Shown: one piece after another, positions 16,802-25,447 of the stretch
Numbering within the stretch: the first letter of the stretch is position 1
How the letters are laid out: every line of letters starts with the position of its first letter
NCBI RefSeq assembly: GCF_034008635.1
Contig: NZ_CP125378.1
Coordinates: forward strand, 4,650,501 to 4,714,500
Direction of reading: 5' to 3'
Length of the DNA: 64,000 nt
DNA from: Pseudomonas sp. P8_229
Lineage (GTDB): Bacteria > Pseudomonadota > Gammaproteobacteria > Pseudomonadales > Pseudomonadaceae
Notes under the pieces: generated by a model
The model's database searches: none
Told to the model about the DNA's origin: nothing
The model's input: only the letters and a program-made list of their open reading frames with translations
Position numbers and translations under genes: made by a program

Positions 16802-17368
16802 ATGCAGGCTCTCGACGCGTTGCTCAACCGTGTTTCCGTTCCACGACTGGTCGAACCGGCCCCCACCGTGCAGCAGCGCGAAGCCTTGTTCGGTGCAGCT
16901 CTGCGTGCGCCGGATCACGGCCACCTGCAGCCGTATCGTTTCCTGACTGTCGAAGGTGCGGCACGCGAGCAAATGGGCGAGTTGCTCGCCGAAGCAGCGC
17001 AGATGCAGGACGGCGAAGTCACCGAAGCGATGATCGACAAGGCGCGTAACGGCCCGCTGCGGGCGCCGCTGGTGGTCGTGGTGATCGCGAAACTGCAGGA
17101 ACATGTCAAGTATCCGAAGGCCGAGCAATTGCTGGCGGCTGGCTGTGCAGCGCACGGGATTTTGCTGGCGGCGTATGCGCAGGGGATTGGTGCGGTGTGG
17201 CGCACCGGTGATCTGGCGTATTCGGCGCACGTGGCCAAGGGGCTGGGCCTGGCTGAAGGCGAACAAGTGATTGCCTTCCTGTACCTCGGCACGCCGCAGA
17301 AAGAGCCACGAGTGGCGGAGAAGGTTGATCTGGCCGAGTTCGTCAGCGCCTGGCCGTCCAAGGCCTGA
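16802..17368 (+). CDS. Nitroreductase family protein (YdjA-like)
   Basis: 188 residues, matching short NADPH-dependent FMN nitroreductases of the YdjA group. Seen: RVSVPRLVEPAPT at the N-terminus in place of the usual R-S-x-R/P start, ALRAPDHGHLQPYRF (FMN-binding), GCAAHGILLAAYAQGIGAVWRTGDLAY (dimer/FMN) and FLYLGTPQ near the C-terminus. An excellent Shine-Dalgarno (AGGAGGTGG) lies just before the ATG. The physiological substrate is not known for the group. Divergent from trkH; followed by a REP pair. Confidence 0.92.
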   Translation: MQALDALLNRVSVPRLVEPAPTVQQREALFGAALRAPDHGHLQPYRFLTVEGAAREQMGELLAEAAQMQDGEVTEAMIDKARNGPLRAPLVVVVIAKLQEHVKYPKAEQLLAAGCAAHGILLAAYAQGIGAVWRTGDLAYSAHVAKGLGLAEGEQVIAFLYLGTPQKEPRVAEKVDLAEFVSAWPSKA

Positions 17369-17384
17369 CACACCACTGATCAAA

Positions 17385-17474
17385 TGTAGGAGTGAGCCTG
17401 CTCGCGATAGCGGTGTATCAGTCAATGAATTTTTGTCTGATCCACCGCTATCGCGAGCAGGCTCACTCCTACTG
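17385..17474. repeat. REP/REPIN-type inverted repeat, family A
   Basis: Inverted units TGTAGGAGTGAGCCTGCTCG and its reverse complement, in the 110-bp gap between the convergent nitroreductase and sensor kinase genes. Confidence 0.9.
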
Positions 17475-17480
17475 TTTTGA

Positions 17481-18821
17481 TCAGGGTTGAACCACCGCTC
17501 CCGGCACCAACGGCAACTCCAGACTGGCAACAAACCCGCCCTCAGGGTGATTGGCCAGCACCAGACTCCCGCCGTGGCGCTCCGCCGCGCGCTTGGCAAT
17601 CGCCAACCCCAGACCATGTCCTGCCGCCGTCTGCCCCGGCGCCCGATAGAACGGTTCACCCAGCTGGCTCAGATGCTCATCCTGCACGCCCGACCCGTGG
17701 TCGCGGACGCTCACCACAATCCGTTCGCCCTGATGCGCTGCGTGCATTTCGATCGCCTGCCCCTCGGGGTTGAAGCGTTGGGCGTTACGCAGCAGGTTAT
17801 CGACGGCGCGCTCGATCATGGTCGGCCAGCCGGTCAGGTTCAGGTGCGGCTCGGCGATCAGGCGCACGGTCTGTTCTGGCGAGCCGAGTTGCGCGTCTTT
17901 CTGCAACGTGCCGAGTAATGAGTTCAAATCCACGGCTTCGGCGCTGGCGTTGTCGGCATCGACTCGCGCCAGCACCAGAATTTCGCTGATCAACGCTTCC
18001 AGCCGATCGCACTCGCGGGTCAGGCGCGGCCAGAGTTTTTCCCGTTCTTCAGGGCTCGCGCGCTCCGCCAGCGCCAAGGCGATGCGCAGCCGTGCCAGCG
18101 GTGAGCGCAGTTCGTGGGAGACGTCGCGCAGCAACTGGCGCTGGCTGCCGATCAAACTTTGCAGGCGTGCGCCCATGCGGTTGAAGTCAGTGGCGAGCAC
18201 GCCGAACTCGTCGCGGCGGTTGGCCAGTTTCGCCAGGCTGTTCTGCTGATAGGTGGTTTGCCCCAGATCATGCACCGCGCCGCGCAAACGGCTGAGCGGG
18301 CGGGTGATGGAGAGGGTCACCAGCAGGCTGAACAGGGTCAGCACCACCAGCGCGATGCCCAGCGCACTCAGTGGCCAGAGCAGGCTTTCGCGGTGCCAGG
18401 CGTCGAGTTCCGGGTGCGGGATGCGGAAGATGAACAGGTAGGTATCGCCGGTTTTTTCGCTGGTGAACTCGTCGGTCAGGCGCCGCCATGGCAGGCGTCG
18501 GTCATCGTTGTTTTGCCGGGCTTCGAATGCTGCGGCGCGGCGCGGGAAGGTGCCGCGCACCACCGGGTCGCCGCTCTCGTTCAGTACCTGGACGTCGATG
18601 TGGTATTGGCGCTTGCGCTGTTGAAGAATTTCCTGCGCAGCGTCTTCGCCTTGGGCTTCGTAGGTTTGCGTCCATTCGGCGGCCAGGGTGTTGAGGCCCG
18701 GATGGCGGCTGAGGATCCACGCGTCCTGGTTGAGCATGTGCCCGAGCAGAATGGACAGGCCGGCAACCAGTGCAATGGCCAGCCAGAAGCTCGCGAGAAT
18801 ACGCCAGAACAATGAACGCAC
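17481..18821 (-). CDS. cpxS: Sensor histidine kinase, Cpx-like
   Basis: 446 residues from GTG at 18821 with GAGGA 6 nt upstream. Membrane segment 1 (about 8-28), a periplasmic sensor of about 130 residues, membrane segment 2 (about 152-175, LWPLSALGIALVVLTLFSLL), HAMP (SITRPLSRLRGAV), H-box RDVSHELRSPLARLR with the phosphorylated His near 239, N-box AVDNLLRNAQRFNP, G-boxes DHGSGV and GHGLGLAIAKR. The kinase, the Spy-like gene and the response regulator are co-directional, as in P. aeruginosa PA3204-PA3206 (cpxR/cpxS) as I recall it. Likely an envelope-stress sensor. Confidence 0.88.
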   Translation of the reverse strand: MRSLFWRILASFWLAIALVAGLSILLGHMLNQDAWILSRHPGLNTLAAEWTQTYEAQGEDAAQEILQQRKRQYHIDVQVLNESGDPVVRGTFPRRAAAFEARQNNDDRRLPWRRLTDEFTSEKTGDTYLFIFRIPHPELDAWHRESLLWPLSALGIALVVLTLFSLLVTLSITRPLSRLRGAVHDLGQTTYQQNSLAKLANRRDEFGVLATDFNRMGARLQSLIGSQRQLLRDVSHELRSPLARLRIALALAERASPEEREKLWPRLTRECDRLEALISEILVLARVDADNASAEAVDLNSLLGTLQKDAQLGSPEQTVRLIAEPHLNLTGWPTMIERAVDNLLRNAQRFNPEGQAIEMHAAHQGERIVVSVRDHGSGVQDEHLSQLGEPFYRAPGQTAAGHGLGLAIAKRAAERHGGSLVLANHPEGGFVASLELPLVPGAVVQP

Positions 18822-18852
18822 AGAAAATCCTCAATCAAACAAAAACTCAACA

Positions 18853-18884
18853 ATGTGGGAGCGAGCAAGCCCGCTCCCACATTT
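18853..18884. repeat. Single REP unit hairpin, family A variant
   Basis: AATGTGGGAGCG and its inverted copy CGCTCCCACATT around AGCAAGCC, in the short gap between the Spy-like and kinase genes. A lone unit rather than a pair. Confidence 0.75.
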
Positions 18885-18938
18885 GGATTGAGTGGCAACA
18901 GGCCCGACGGGATTAACCGTCGGATCCGGGTCAGAACA

Positions 18939-19388
18939 TTATTGCGTTTTTTGCGGCTGTTGCGCTTTCCACGCCTTGAACTCGGCCCATTCGGCGCGGC
19001 GTTCAGCCTGTTTCTTCTGGATCTCGTCGAATTTCTTCTGTTGATCCGGTTTCAGCAGGTTGCGCACGTCGGCTTCGGCTTTCTTGTGGTTGGCCGCCAT
19101 CTCGTCCTTCATGGCTTTCTGGTCAGCCGGCGAGAGTTTTTCCAGGTACTTCTCGACCACCTGACGACGCTCGTGCATCTGCTCGCCCATGATCTTGCGG
19201 ATCTGATCGCGCTGTTCGCGGGACAGGTCGAGTTGGCTGTACGGGCCTTTGCCGTGCTCGCCGTGCATCTGACCGCCGTGGCGTGCACCGTCCATCGGGC
19301 CACCCATCGGGCCGCCATCCTGTGGCATGGCCATGGCGACGGTTGGCAGAGCGGCAGCGAACATCAGAGCGATAAGAGTCTTGCGCAT
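18939..19388 (-). CDS. Spy/CpxP-like periplasmic protein
   Basis: 149 residues from the ATG at 19388, with AGGAGA before it. Signal peptide MRKTLIALMFAAALPTVAMA, a His/Gly/Met-rich linker (GGPMGGPMDGARHGGQMHGEHG split across about 24-50), then the all-helical Spy/CpxP domain with LTxxQ-type motifs LSREQRDQ, LSPADQK and LKPDQQKKF. The family are periplasmic chaperones and, in CpxP, feedback inhibitors of the sensor kinase. Its position between the response regulator and kinase genes supports that role here. Confidence 0.85.
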   Translation of the reverse strand: MRKTLIALMFAAALPTVAMAMPQDGGPMGGPMDGARHGGQMHGEHGKGPYSQLDLSREQRDQIRKIMGEQMHERRQVVEKYLEKLSPADQKAMKDEMAANHKKAEADVRNLLKPDQQKKFDEIQKKQAERRAEWAEFKAWKAQQPQKTQ

Positions 19389-19516
19389 GGTGTATCTCCT
19401 TGTCTCGTTCCCGGTACGTTCCGGATGAGTACAGATTACGGAGATCAAGGTCAGCGGCGGTCAGCGCTGCGTAAAGCTTGGGTAAAGACGTTTTGTTCCC
19501 AACCTTACAAACACAC

Positions 19517-19613
19517 CCCAGCAGGAGTGAGCCTGGTCGCGATAGTGGTGTATCTGGCAAGAAAGTCTCGACTGACACACTGCCATCGCGAGCAGGTTCA
19601 CTCCTGCTGGGGG
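19517..19613. repeat. REP/REPIN-type inverted repeat, family A (diverged)
   Basis: Arms CAGCAGGAGTGAGCCTGGTC and reverse complement GAGCAGGTTCACTCCTGCTG. It lies between the response regulator and the Spy-like gene, so it would be inside the transcript if the genes are one operon. Confidence 0.85.
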
Positions 19614-19620
19614 GGCAGGT

Positions 19621-20298
19621 TCAGAGGCTGTAGTAGTAACCACGGCTGCGCAGGGCGACGATGCGCGGGCGGCCATCGGGGTGCGGGCCGATCTTCTTGC
19701 GCAGGTTGCTGACGTGCATGTCGAGGCTGCGGTCGTACAGGGTCAGCTTGCGGCCGAGGGCCAGTTGCGCCAGTTCCTGTTTGTCCAGCGGCTCGCCGGG
19801 CTGCTTGAGCAGGGCTTCGAGCAGACGGCTTTCGGAAACGGTGAGGGTCAGTTCTTTCTCGTCGATGCTGACCACGCCGCGCACCGGGCTGAAGCTCAGG
19901 TCGCCGAGTTCGAGCTGGGTCGACACCGCGGCCGGATGACTGCGGCGCAGCACGGCGCGCAGGCGGGCGGTGAGCTCGCGTGGGTCGCAGGGCTTGGCCA
20001 GATAGTCGTCAGCGCCCAGCTCCAGACCGAGAATGCGGTCCAGTGGTTCACCACGGGCCGAGAGCATCAACACCGGCAGATCGGCGTGTTCGCTGCGCAG
20101 TTGCTTGAGCAGTTCCAGGCCGCTGCCATCGGGCAGCATCACGTCCAGCACCACCGCCGCCGGGGCCGATTCGGCCAAAGCTTTGCGGGCGCTCTGGCCA
20201 TCGTGACAGGCGCGCACCTGGAAGCCTTCCTGGCTCAGCCAGCTACTCAGGAGTTCGCACAACTCCTGGTCATCATCAATCAGTAACAGCTCGCTCAT
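19621..20298 (-). CDS. cpxR: OmpR/CpxR family response regulator
   Basis: 225 residues. Receiver domain: acidic pocket DDD near residue 8-10, phospho-acceptor Asp in VVLDVMLPDGSGLELL (about residue 53), and the conserved Lys in LAKPCDPREL. The C-terminal winged helix occupies about 130-225, with LTVSESRLLEALLKQPGEPL and DMHVSNLRKKIGPHPDGRPRIVALRSRGYYY. It starts 7 bp after the stop of the small coiled-coil gene, so the two are probably co-transcribed. Pairs with the kinase at 17481-18821. Confidence 0.9.
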   Translation of the reverse strand: MSELLLIDDDQELCELLSSWLSQEGFQVRACHDGQSARKALAESAPAAVVLDVMLPDGSGLELLKQLRSEHADLPVLMLSARGEPLDRILGLELGADDYLAKPCDPRELTARLRAVLRRSHPAAVSTQLELGDLSFSPVRGVVSIDEKELTLTVSESRLLEALLKQPGEPLDKQELAQLALGRKLTLYDRSLDMHVSNLRKKIGPHPDGRPRIVALRSRGYYYSL

Positions 20299-20305
20299 GA
20301 CTCAC

Positions 20306-20716
20306 TCAATTTAGCCATTGCCGACGTTTTCGGCTTGCTCCACTGGCAAAGATACCGCAGAGCAGCGCCAATAGCGCTACTCCGGCGCCCGTGACGAACC
20401 ATTGCTGCTGTTCGGTCAACAGACGCGGCAACGGGCTGGCCTGGGCTTCCTTGAGTTGCAGCTTCAGGCGCTGGTTCTCCTGGCGCAATCGGGCAAGCTG
20501 GGCGCTTTCACGGGTGTTGTCGGCATTTTGCAGTTGTTTGTTCAGTTCTTCCCGTTGCTGCTCGCTGGCCTTAAGGCGCTGCTGCAACTCGGTAATCTGG
20601 CTGCCGGCACTCAACGACAATGGCGTGGAGCTGCCGCTTTCGGTGGTTTCCTCACCATGGGCGGGCGCCATGATCGTCAACGTGACCCACATCAGACACA
20701 ACGGACCTTTGCGCAT
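20306..20716 (-). CDS. Small signal-peptide, coiled-coil, membrane-anchor protein
   Basis: 136 residues from the ATG at 20716, with AGGAA 7 nt upstream. Predicted signal peptide (MRKGPLCLMWVTLTIMAPAHG), a coiled coil (about 40-95, ITELQQRLKASEQQREELNK and onward), one membrane segment (WFVTGAGVALLALLCGIFA) and a short basic tail RKRRQW. The C-terminal half (coiled coil, membrane segment, Arg/Lys-rich end) looks like that of SH3-and-anchor proteins (YgiM type), but no SH3 domain is present. I do not recognise a named family. It is immediately upstream of the response regulator gene and likely belongs to the same envelope-stress operon. Confidence 0.75.
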   Translation of the reverse strand: MRKGPLCLMWVTLTIMAPAHGEETTESGSSTPLSLSAGSQITELQQRLKASEQQREELNKQLQNADNTRESAQLARLRQENQRLKLQLKEAQASPLPRLLTEQQQWFVTGAGVALLALLCGIFASGASRKRRQWLN

Positions 20717-20846
20717 TGCGATTCCTGCTAGCAAATGGATATTGGGCAGGTTGTCGGCAGGCAAACGAGAATAATGAGCGATTGAGAGCGGTTAGAACCA
20801 GGAAGGTTCAGTGCGGGCGAAGGTGATATTGCGGTTGATGATTTTT

Positions 20847-20977
20847 GTGGTGAGGGGATTCATCCCCGATGGCCAGCGCAGCTGTCCCAAAACCAGAGCA
20901 TGCGGAGTACCAGGCATACGGCACTGGATGGTTTTTGGGTTGCTGCGCAACCCATCGGGGATGAATCCCCTCACCAC
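20847..20977. repeat. Long inverted repeat, family C
   Basis: Outer arms GTGGTGAGGGGATTCATCCC and GGGATGAATCCCCTCACCAC. Each arm holds its own small hairpin, and an imperfect inner match (CAGCGCAGC versus GCTGCGCAA) follows. This is a different family from A and B, seen once in this window. The 290-bp gap around it holds no gene I can support. Confidence 0.8.
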
Positions 20978-21006
20978 AGAAATCCCATTTAGCCTTGATT
21001 CAAGCC

Positions 21007-21306
21007 TTATGGCAGGACTTGCTTGAACGGCTTGACCACCACGTTGGCATACACGCCAGCGGCAATGTACGGATCGGCATCGGCCCACGCTTGCGCGGCG
21101 CTCAGCGAATCGAACTCGGCAACGATCAGGCTGCCGGTGAAACCTGCCGCGCCCGGATCATTGCTGTCGACCGCCGGATGCGGGCCGGCCAGCACGATGC
21201 GGCCTTCGCCCTTGAGCGCTTGCAGGCGTTCCAGATGCGCAGGGCGCGCGGCCAGGCGGGCTTCCAGCGAGTTGGCGACGTCGGTGGCAATGATTGCGTA
21301 GAGCAT
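21007..21306 (-). CDS. YciI family protein
   Basis: 99 residues from the ATG at 21306. Typical YciI ferredoxin-like barrel pattern: [33 protein letters not shown] (with the conserved His in the RxxHL helix) and [29 protein letters not shown]. The family is related to muconolactone isomerases and stress-response proteins; no reaction is known for this subgroup. The start lies 1 bp after the end of yciB on the same strand, so the two are probably translated from one mRNA. Confidence 0.92.
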   Translation of the reverse strand: MLYAIIATDVANSLEARLAARPAHLERLQALKGEGRIVLAGPHPAVDSNDPGAAGFTGSLIVAEFDSLSAAQAWADADPYIAAGVYANVVVKPFKQVLP

Positions 21307-21307
21307 G

Positions 21308-21907
21308 TCAGTCCTCGGTTTTTGGTGTTGTTGTGGTATCGGCATCGTGCAGATGGCGCGACAGGTAGATGCCCTGTGCGACCAGGAATATCAGGGTCAT
21401 GCCCAGGCTGCCGAACACCTTGAAGTCCACCCAGTAGCTCTGGAAGGTGAAGGCGACGAACAGGTTGGCGGCCCCGCAGAACAGGAAAAAGGCGATCCAG
21501 GCGATGTTCAGACGGGTCCAGACCGGATCCGGCAGGGTCAGCGCGTGGCCCATGATGCGTTTGATCAGCAGGCGGTCGCCGATGAAGTGGCTACCAATGA
21601 ATGCGACGGCGAACAGCCAGTTGACCACCGGGGCTTTCCACTTGAGGAAGGTTTCGCTGTGGAAAGCCAGCGTCAGGCTACCGAACACCAGACACGCGAT
21701 CAGGGTCAGCCATTGGCTCTTTTCCAGCTTGCGCTGTTTGATGAAAAGCGCGCCGTACACCACCAGGGAGCTGATGATCAGCATCGCGGTGGCGCTGTAA
21801 ATACCGCCTACAGTGACTTCATGGCCCGCGACATCGACCACCTGTGGATCAAGTTTGTAAACGATGAAAAACAGCAGAAGCGGGATGAAATCGATGAATT
21901 GTTTCAC
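21308..21907 (-). CDS. yciB: Inner membrane septation protein YciB/IspZ
   Basis: 199 residues from GTG at 21907 ([21 protein letters not shown]), the conserved start of the family; the frame is open slightly further upstream but that segment is not conserved. Five to six membrane segments, with the family motifs [23 protein letters not shown] and [17 protein letters not shown]. YciB is an inner-membrane protein linked to cell-envelope and septum formation in enterobacteria and intracellular septation in Shigella. Co-directional with and 1 bp from yciI; divergent from the PHP exonuclease gene. Confidence 0.93.
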   Translation of the reverse strand: MKQFIDFIPLLLFFIVYKLDPQVVDVAGHEVTVGGIYSATAMLIISSLVVYGALFIKQRKLEKSQWLTLIACLVFGSLTLAFHSETFLKWKAPVVNWLFAVAFIGSHFIGDRLLIKRIMGHALTLPDPVWTRLNIAWIAFFLFCGAANLFVAFTFQSYWVDFKVFGSLGMTLIFLVAQGIYLSRHLHDADTTTTPKTED

Positions 21908-21994
21908 AGTAAGAGCCAGAAGCTGGATGTGGCGGCATAATAACAAACATATGGGCGCGCGATAGCGCCAGCTGATTTGAGGTTACAACTCACC

Positions 21995-22858
21995 GTGAAT
22001 GTTGATTTGCACTGCCACAGCACGGCCTCCGATGGCGCCCTGGCGCCTGCGGTTCTGGTTGCGCGTGCGTTCGAAAACGGCGTGCGAGTCCTGGCGTTGA
22101 CCGACCACGACACCCTTGAAGGCCTCGCCGAAGCGCGCGCGACCGCCAAAGAGTTGGGCATGCAACTGGTCAACGGCGTCGAATTGTCCTGCACCTGGGG
22201 CGGCGCGACCATTCATGTGCTGGGCTACGGTTTCGACGTCAACGCCGCTCCGTTGGTCGAGGCCATCGCCAAATTGCACGATGGGCGCTGGCTGCGGTCG
22301 GAAGAAATAAGCCGCAAGCTCGCCCTCAAAGGCATGCCCGGCGCCCTCGACGGCGCGCGGAAAATTCAGCAGGAACTGGGCGACAGCGGCAACGCCCCGG
22401 CCCGTCCGCATTTCGCCGACTGGATGGTGCGTGAAGGCTTTGTAAAGGATCGCGCCGAGGCGTTCCGCAAATGGCTCGGCGCCGGCAAGCTGGGTGACGT
22501 CAAGTTGCACTGGCCAACCCTCGAAGACACCGTCGCCACGTTGCGCGCGGCCGGTGCCTGGGTCAGTCTGGCGCATCCCTGGCACTATGATTTCACCCGC
22601 AGCAAGCGCCGAAAGCTGATTGCCGACTATATTCAAGCGGGCGGGCATGCGATTGAAGTGGTCAATGGCTTTCAGCCCGCAGAACAGGTGGGCAGCCTGG
22701 CAATCCTTGCCCGTGAGTTCGGTCTGCTGGTCAGCGCCGGCAGTGACTTCCATGGCCCTGGCGGCTGGTCCGAGATCGGCCAGTACCGGCCGGTTCCCGA
22801 GGACCTTCCACCCCTGTGGTGTCGGTTCAAACATGACACAGTTATTGCCGCCGTCTGA
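21995..22858 (+). CDS. rnm: PHP domain 5'-3' exoribonuclease (RNase AM, YciV/TrpH)
   Basis: 287 residues from GTG at 21995 (VNVDLHCHSTASDG). PHP metal-binding motifs: DLHCHSTASDG, LTDHDT, GVELSC, SLAHPWHYDF and SAGSDFHG. This is the layout of the YciV/TrpH proteins, trinuclear-Mn enzymes shown in E. coli to trim 5' ends of 5S and 23S rRNA precursors (RNase AM) and able to hydrolyse 3',5'-bisnucleotides. It leads a co-directional set with yciO, scpA, scpB. No strong ribosome binding site is seen. Confidence 0.9.
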   Translation: MNVDLHCHSTASDGALAPAVLVARAFENGVRVLALTDHDTLEGLAEARATAKELGMQLVNGVELSCTWGGATIHVLGYGFDVNAAPLVEAIAKLHDGRWLRSEEISRKLALKGMPGALDGARKIQQELGDSGNAPARPHFADWMVREGFVKDRAEAFRKWLGAGKLGDVKLHWPTLEDTVATLRAAGAWVSLAHPWHYDFTRSKRRKLIADYIQAGGHAIEVVNGFQPAEQVGSLAILAREFGLLVSAGSDFHGPGGWSEIGQYRPVPEDLPPLWCRFKHDTVIAAV

Positions 22859-22871
22859 ACAGGTAGAAAAT

Positions 22872-23501
22872 GTGAGTCAATTTTTCCAGATCCATCCGGA
22901 AAACCCGCAAGCGCGCCTGATCAAACAGGCCGTCGAGATCATCCGCAAGGGCGGTGTGGTGATTTATCCCACGGATTCTTCCTACGCGATCGGTTGCCAG
23001 ATCGGCGACAAGACGGCCATCGAGCGTGTACGACGCCTGCGTCAGCTCGATGAAAAGCATAACTTCGCGTTGATCTGCAGCGACCTGTCGCAACTGGGCA
23101 ACTACGCCAAGATCGACACCGGCACCTTCCGCATTCTCAAGGCCCATCTGCCGGGGCCTTACACCTTTATCCTCAACGCCACCCGCGAAGTGCCGCGCCT
23201 GCTGCTGCATGCGAAGAAGCGCACCATCGGCCTGCGGGTGCCGAGTCATCCAATCGCGTTGGCCTTGCTGGCCGAGCTCGGCGAGCCGCTGATGAGTGTG
23301 ACCCTGATCATGCCGGGCGACGATGATCCGTTGAGCGATCCGTACGAAATGCGCCAATTGCTTGAGCATCAGGTGGACTTGATCATCGACGGCGGTTTCG
23401 GCGGAATCAAGGCGTCCACCGTGATCGACCTGACCGGCGACGACCCGGAAGTGATCCGCGTCGGTTGCGGCGACCCCGCGCCGTTCATGGTCGAGGCCTG
23501 A
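22872..23501 (+). CDS. yciO: YciO/Sua5-YrdC family protein
   Basis: 209 residues from GTG at 22872, with AGGTAG about 7 nt upstream; the N-terminus VSQFFQIHPENPQARLIKQA aligns residue for residue with the E. coli YciO start. Sua5/YciO/YrdC signature: GGVVIYPTDSSYAIGC, KHNFALICSDLSQL, LPGPYTFILNATREVPR, KKRTIGLRVPSHPIA and GEPLMSVTLI. The related TsaC/Sua5 enzymes make threonylcarbamoyl-AMP for tRNA t6A; YciO is a paralogue of weak activity whose cell role is unsettled. It begins 13 bp after the PHP gene and abuts scpA. Confidence 0.93.
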   Translation: MSQFFQIHPENPQARLIKQAVEIIRKGGVVIYPTDSSYAIGCQIGDKTAIERVRRLRQLDEKHNFALICSDLSQLGNYAKIDTGTFRILKAHLPGPYTFILNATREVPRLLLHAKKRTIGLRVPSHPIALALLAELGEPLMSVTLIMPGDDDPLSDPYEMRQLLEHQVDLIIDGGFGGIKASTVIDLTGDDPEVIRVGCGDPAPFMVEA

Positions 23502-24323
23502 ATGTCCGCAGTGGAAACCGTTGTCGATCCCCAGGCCGGCGCCCAGCAGGAACTGCCGTTTGCCATGGTCTACGGCCAGGCCGTCATGGAAATGCCGCTG
23601 GACCTGTACATCCCGCCGGATGCGCTGGAAGTGTTCCTTGACGCCTTCGAAGGCCCACTCGACCTGCTGCTGTACCTGATCCGCAAGCAGAACATCAACA
23701 TCCTCGACATTCCGGTGGCGGAAATCACCCGCCAGTACATGGGCTATGTCGAGTTGATGCAGTCGGTGCGTCTGGAGCTGGCCGCCGAGTACCTGGTGAT
23801 GGCCGCGATGCTCGCCGAGATCAAGTCCCGCATGCTCCTGCCCCGGGCCGAAACCGTCGAAGACGAGGAAGACGACCCGCGCGCCGAGCTGATCCGCCGC
23901 TTGCAGGAATACGAGCGCTTCAAGGCCGCCGCCGAAGGTATCGACGGCCTCAGCCGGGTCGGTCGCGACGTGGTGGTGCCCAAGCTCGACGCCCCTGAGG
24001 CAAGGGCGCGCAAGCTGTTGCCGGATGTCGCGCTGGAAGAGATTCTGATGTCCATGGCCGAGGTACTGCGCCGTGGCGACATGTTCGAGAGCCATCAGGT
24101 CAGCCGCGAGGCGCTGTCGACCCGCGAGCGCATGAGCGATGTGCTGGAACGGCTCAAGGGCGGCGGCTTTGTGCCGTTCGTCGAGCTGTTCACCGCCGAG
24201 GAAGGCCGCCTCGGCGTGGTGGTGACCTTTATGGCGATCCTTGAACTGGTCAAGGAATCCTTGGTCGAGCTGGTGCAGAATGAGCCGTTCGCCGCGATCC
24301 ACGTGCGAGCCCGAGCCGAATAA
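23502..24323 (+). CDS. scpA: Segregation and condensation protein A
   Basis: 273 residues. The kleisin N-terminal domain is clear (FEGPLDLLLYLIRKQNINIL, DIPVAEITRQYMGYVELM), with LELAAEYLVMAAMLAEIKSRMLLP following. The C-terminal winged helix (about 205-265) includes VPFVELFTAEEGRLGVVVTFMAILELVKE, the SMC-head-binding part. ScpA bridges the two SMC heads of the condensin-like complex with ScpB. The ATG directly follows the yciO stop, and scpB begins 11 bp downstream. About 35 residues precede the conserved domain, so a later start is possible. Confidence 0.95.
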   Translation: MSAVETVVDPQAGAQQELPFAMVYGQAVMEMPLDLYIPPDALEVFLDAFEGPLDLLLYLIRKQNINILDIPVAEITRQYMGYVELMQSVRLELAAEYLVMAAMLAEIKSRMLLPRAETVEDEEDDPRAELIRRLQEYERFKAAAEGIDGLSRVGRDVVVPKLDAPEARARKLLPDVALEEILMSMAEVLRRGDMFESHQVSREALSTRERMSDVLERLKGGGFVPFVELFTAEEGRLGVVVTFMAILELVKESLVELVQNEPFAAIHVRARAE

Positions 24324-24334
24324 CGAGTCGAAAC

Positions 24335-25300
24335 ATGAACCTGACTGAACCCCGCGAGCTGGCGCCCCTGCTTGAAGCCTTTCTGTTGGCCTCGGGAAAG
24401 CCGCAATCGCTTGAACGCCTTTTCGAACTGTTCGAAGAGGGCGAACGGCCGGAACCTGCGGTCTTCAAGAAAGCCCTGAGACTGCTGGCCAAGTCCTGCG
24501 AGGGGCGTGCGTTCGAGCTCAAGGAAGTCGCCTCCGGCTACCGCTTGCAGATCCGCGAGAAGTTTTCGCCGTGGGTCGGCCGTTTGTGGGAAGAGCGCCC
24601 ACAGCGCTATTCCCGTGCGCTGCTGGAAACCATGGCGCTGATTGCCTATCGCCAGCCGATCACCCGGGGCGAGATCGAAGACGTGCGTGGCGTGGCGGTC
24701 AACACCAACATCGTCAAGACGTTGATCGAGCGTGAGTGGATCCGCATCGTCGGTTACCGCGACGTCCCGGGCAAACCGGCGATGTTCGCTACCACCAAGG
24801 CGTTTCTCGATCACTTCAACCTGAAGAACCTCGAAGACCTGCCACCGCTGGCCGAACTGCGCGAGATGGAAACCGAACCCGTGCTCGACTTCGACGACGC
24901 GCCGGTGCCCGCCGGCCTGCAAGAGTTGGCCGATGCCAGCGCCGAGCCGGAGGAGGAGAAGGAAGAGACCAGTTTCCATACGTTGTTGCTGGAACTGGAC
25001 AGCATGGAGGAGGGGATCAAGACCGACTTCGATGATTTGCTGCGTGATGCGGCTGACGGCGAAGTGTCGACGCCTGAACCTGATGCCGAGATGGCCGGGC
25101 CGGCAATTGAAGTTGAAATTGAGCCTGAAGTCGAACCGGAAGAAGACGTGCTTGGCGTTGCACAAGCTCGGGAAAAACTCCTGGCTGCTGTCGCCGCCCT
25201 CGAGCAGCCGGCGCCAGAACCAGAACTGAGTGAAGAAGAGGCCGAAGCCCGCGCATTGGCCGAAGCCATCGAAGCCGAACGCCGCGAGTTCGAGGACTGA
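24335..25300 (+). CDS. scpB: Segregation and condensation protein B
   Basis: 321 residues. The two winged-helix domains of ScpB lie in about 5-180: LAPLLEAFLLASGKPQSLERL, LLETMALIAYRQPITRGEIEDVRGV and VGYRDVPGKPAMFATTKAFLDHF. ScpB dimerises and binds ScpA. A further 130 residues form a very acidic, low-complexity tail rich in Glu, Asp, Pro and Ala, ending AIEAERREFED. Bacterial ScpB without such a tail is about 180-200 residues. The scpA-scpB order and spacing are standard. A REP pair follows. Confidence 0.95.
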   Translation: MNLTEPRELAPLLEAFLLASGKPQSLERLFELFEEGERPEPAVFKKALRLLAKSCEGRAFELKEVASGYRLQIREKFSPWVGRLWEERPQRYSRALLETMALIAYRQPITRGEIEDVRGVAVNTNIVKTLIEREWIRIVGYRDVPGKPAMFATTKAFLDHFNLKNLEDLPPLAELREMETEPVLDFDDAPVPAGLQELADASAEPEEEKEETSFHTLLLELDSMEEGIKTDFDDLLRDAADGEVSTPEPDAEMAGPAIEVEIEPEVEPEEDVLGVAQAREKLLAAVAALEQPAPEPELSEEEAEARALAEAIEAERREFED

Positions 25301-25330
25301 CCCCGATCCCCTGAACACCGCCATCCCCCC

Positions 25331-25419
25331 TGTAGGAGTGAGCCTGCTCGCGATAGCGGTGTATCAGTCACATTTTCTTGCCTGACACACCGCCATCGCG
25401 AGCAGGCTCACTCCTACAA
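25331..25419. repeat. REP/REPIN-type inverted repeat, family A
   Basis: TGTAGGAGTGAGCCTGCTCG and its inverted copy, between scpB and the DUF1289 gene. Confidence 0.9.
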
Positions 25420-25447
25420 GGGATTTGTGTTTTTTCCGGAGATGTTG

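Noticed and set aside
20792..21088. Open frame spanning the family C repeat
   Set aside because: It is largely a translation of the inverted repeat and of the antisense of yciI.
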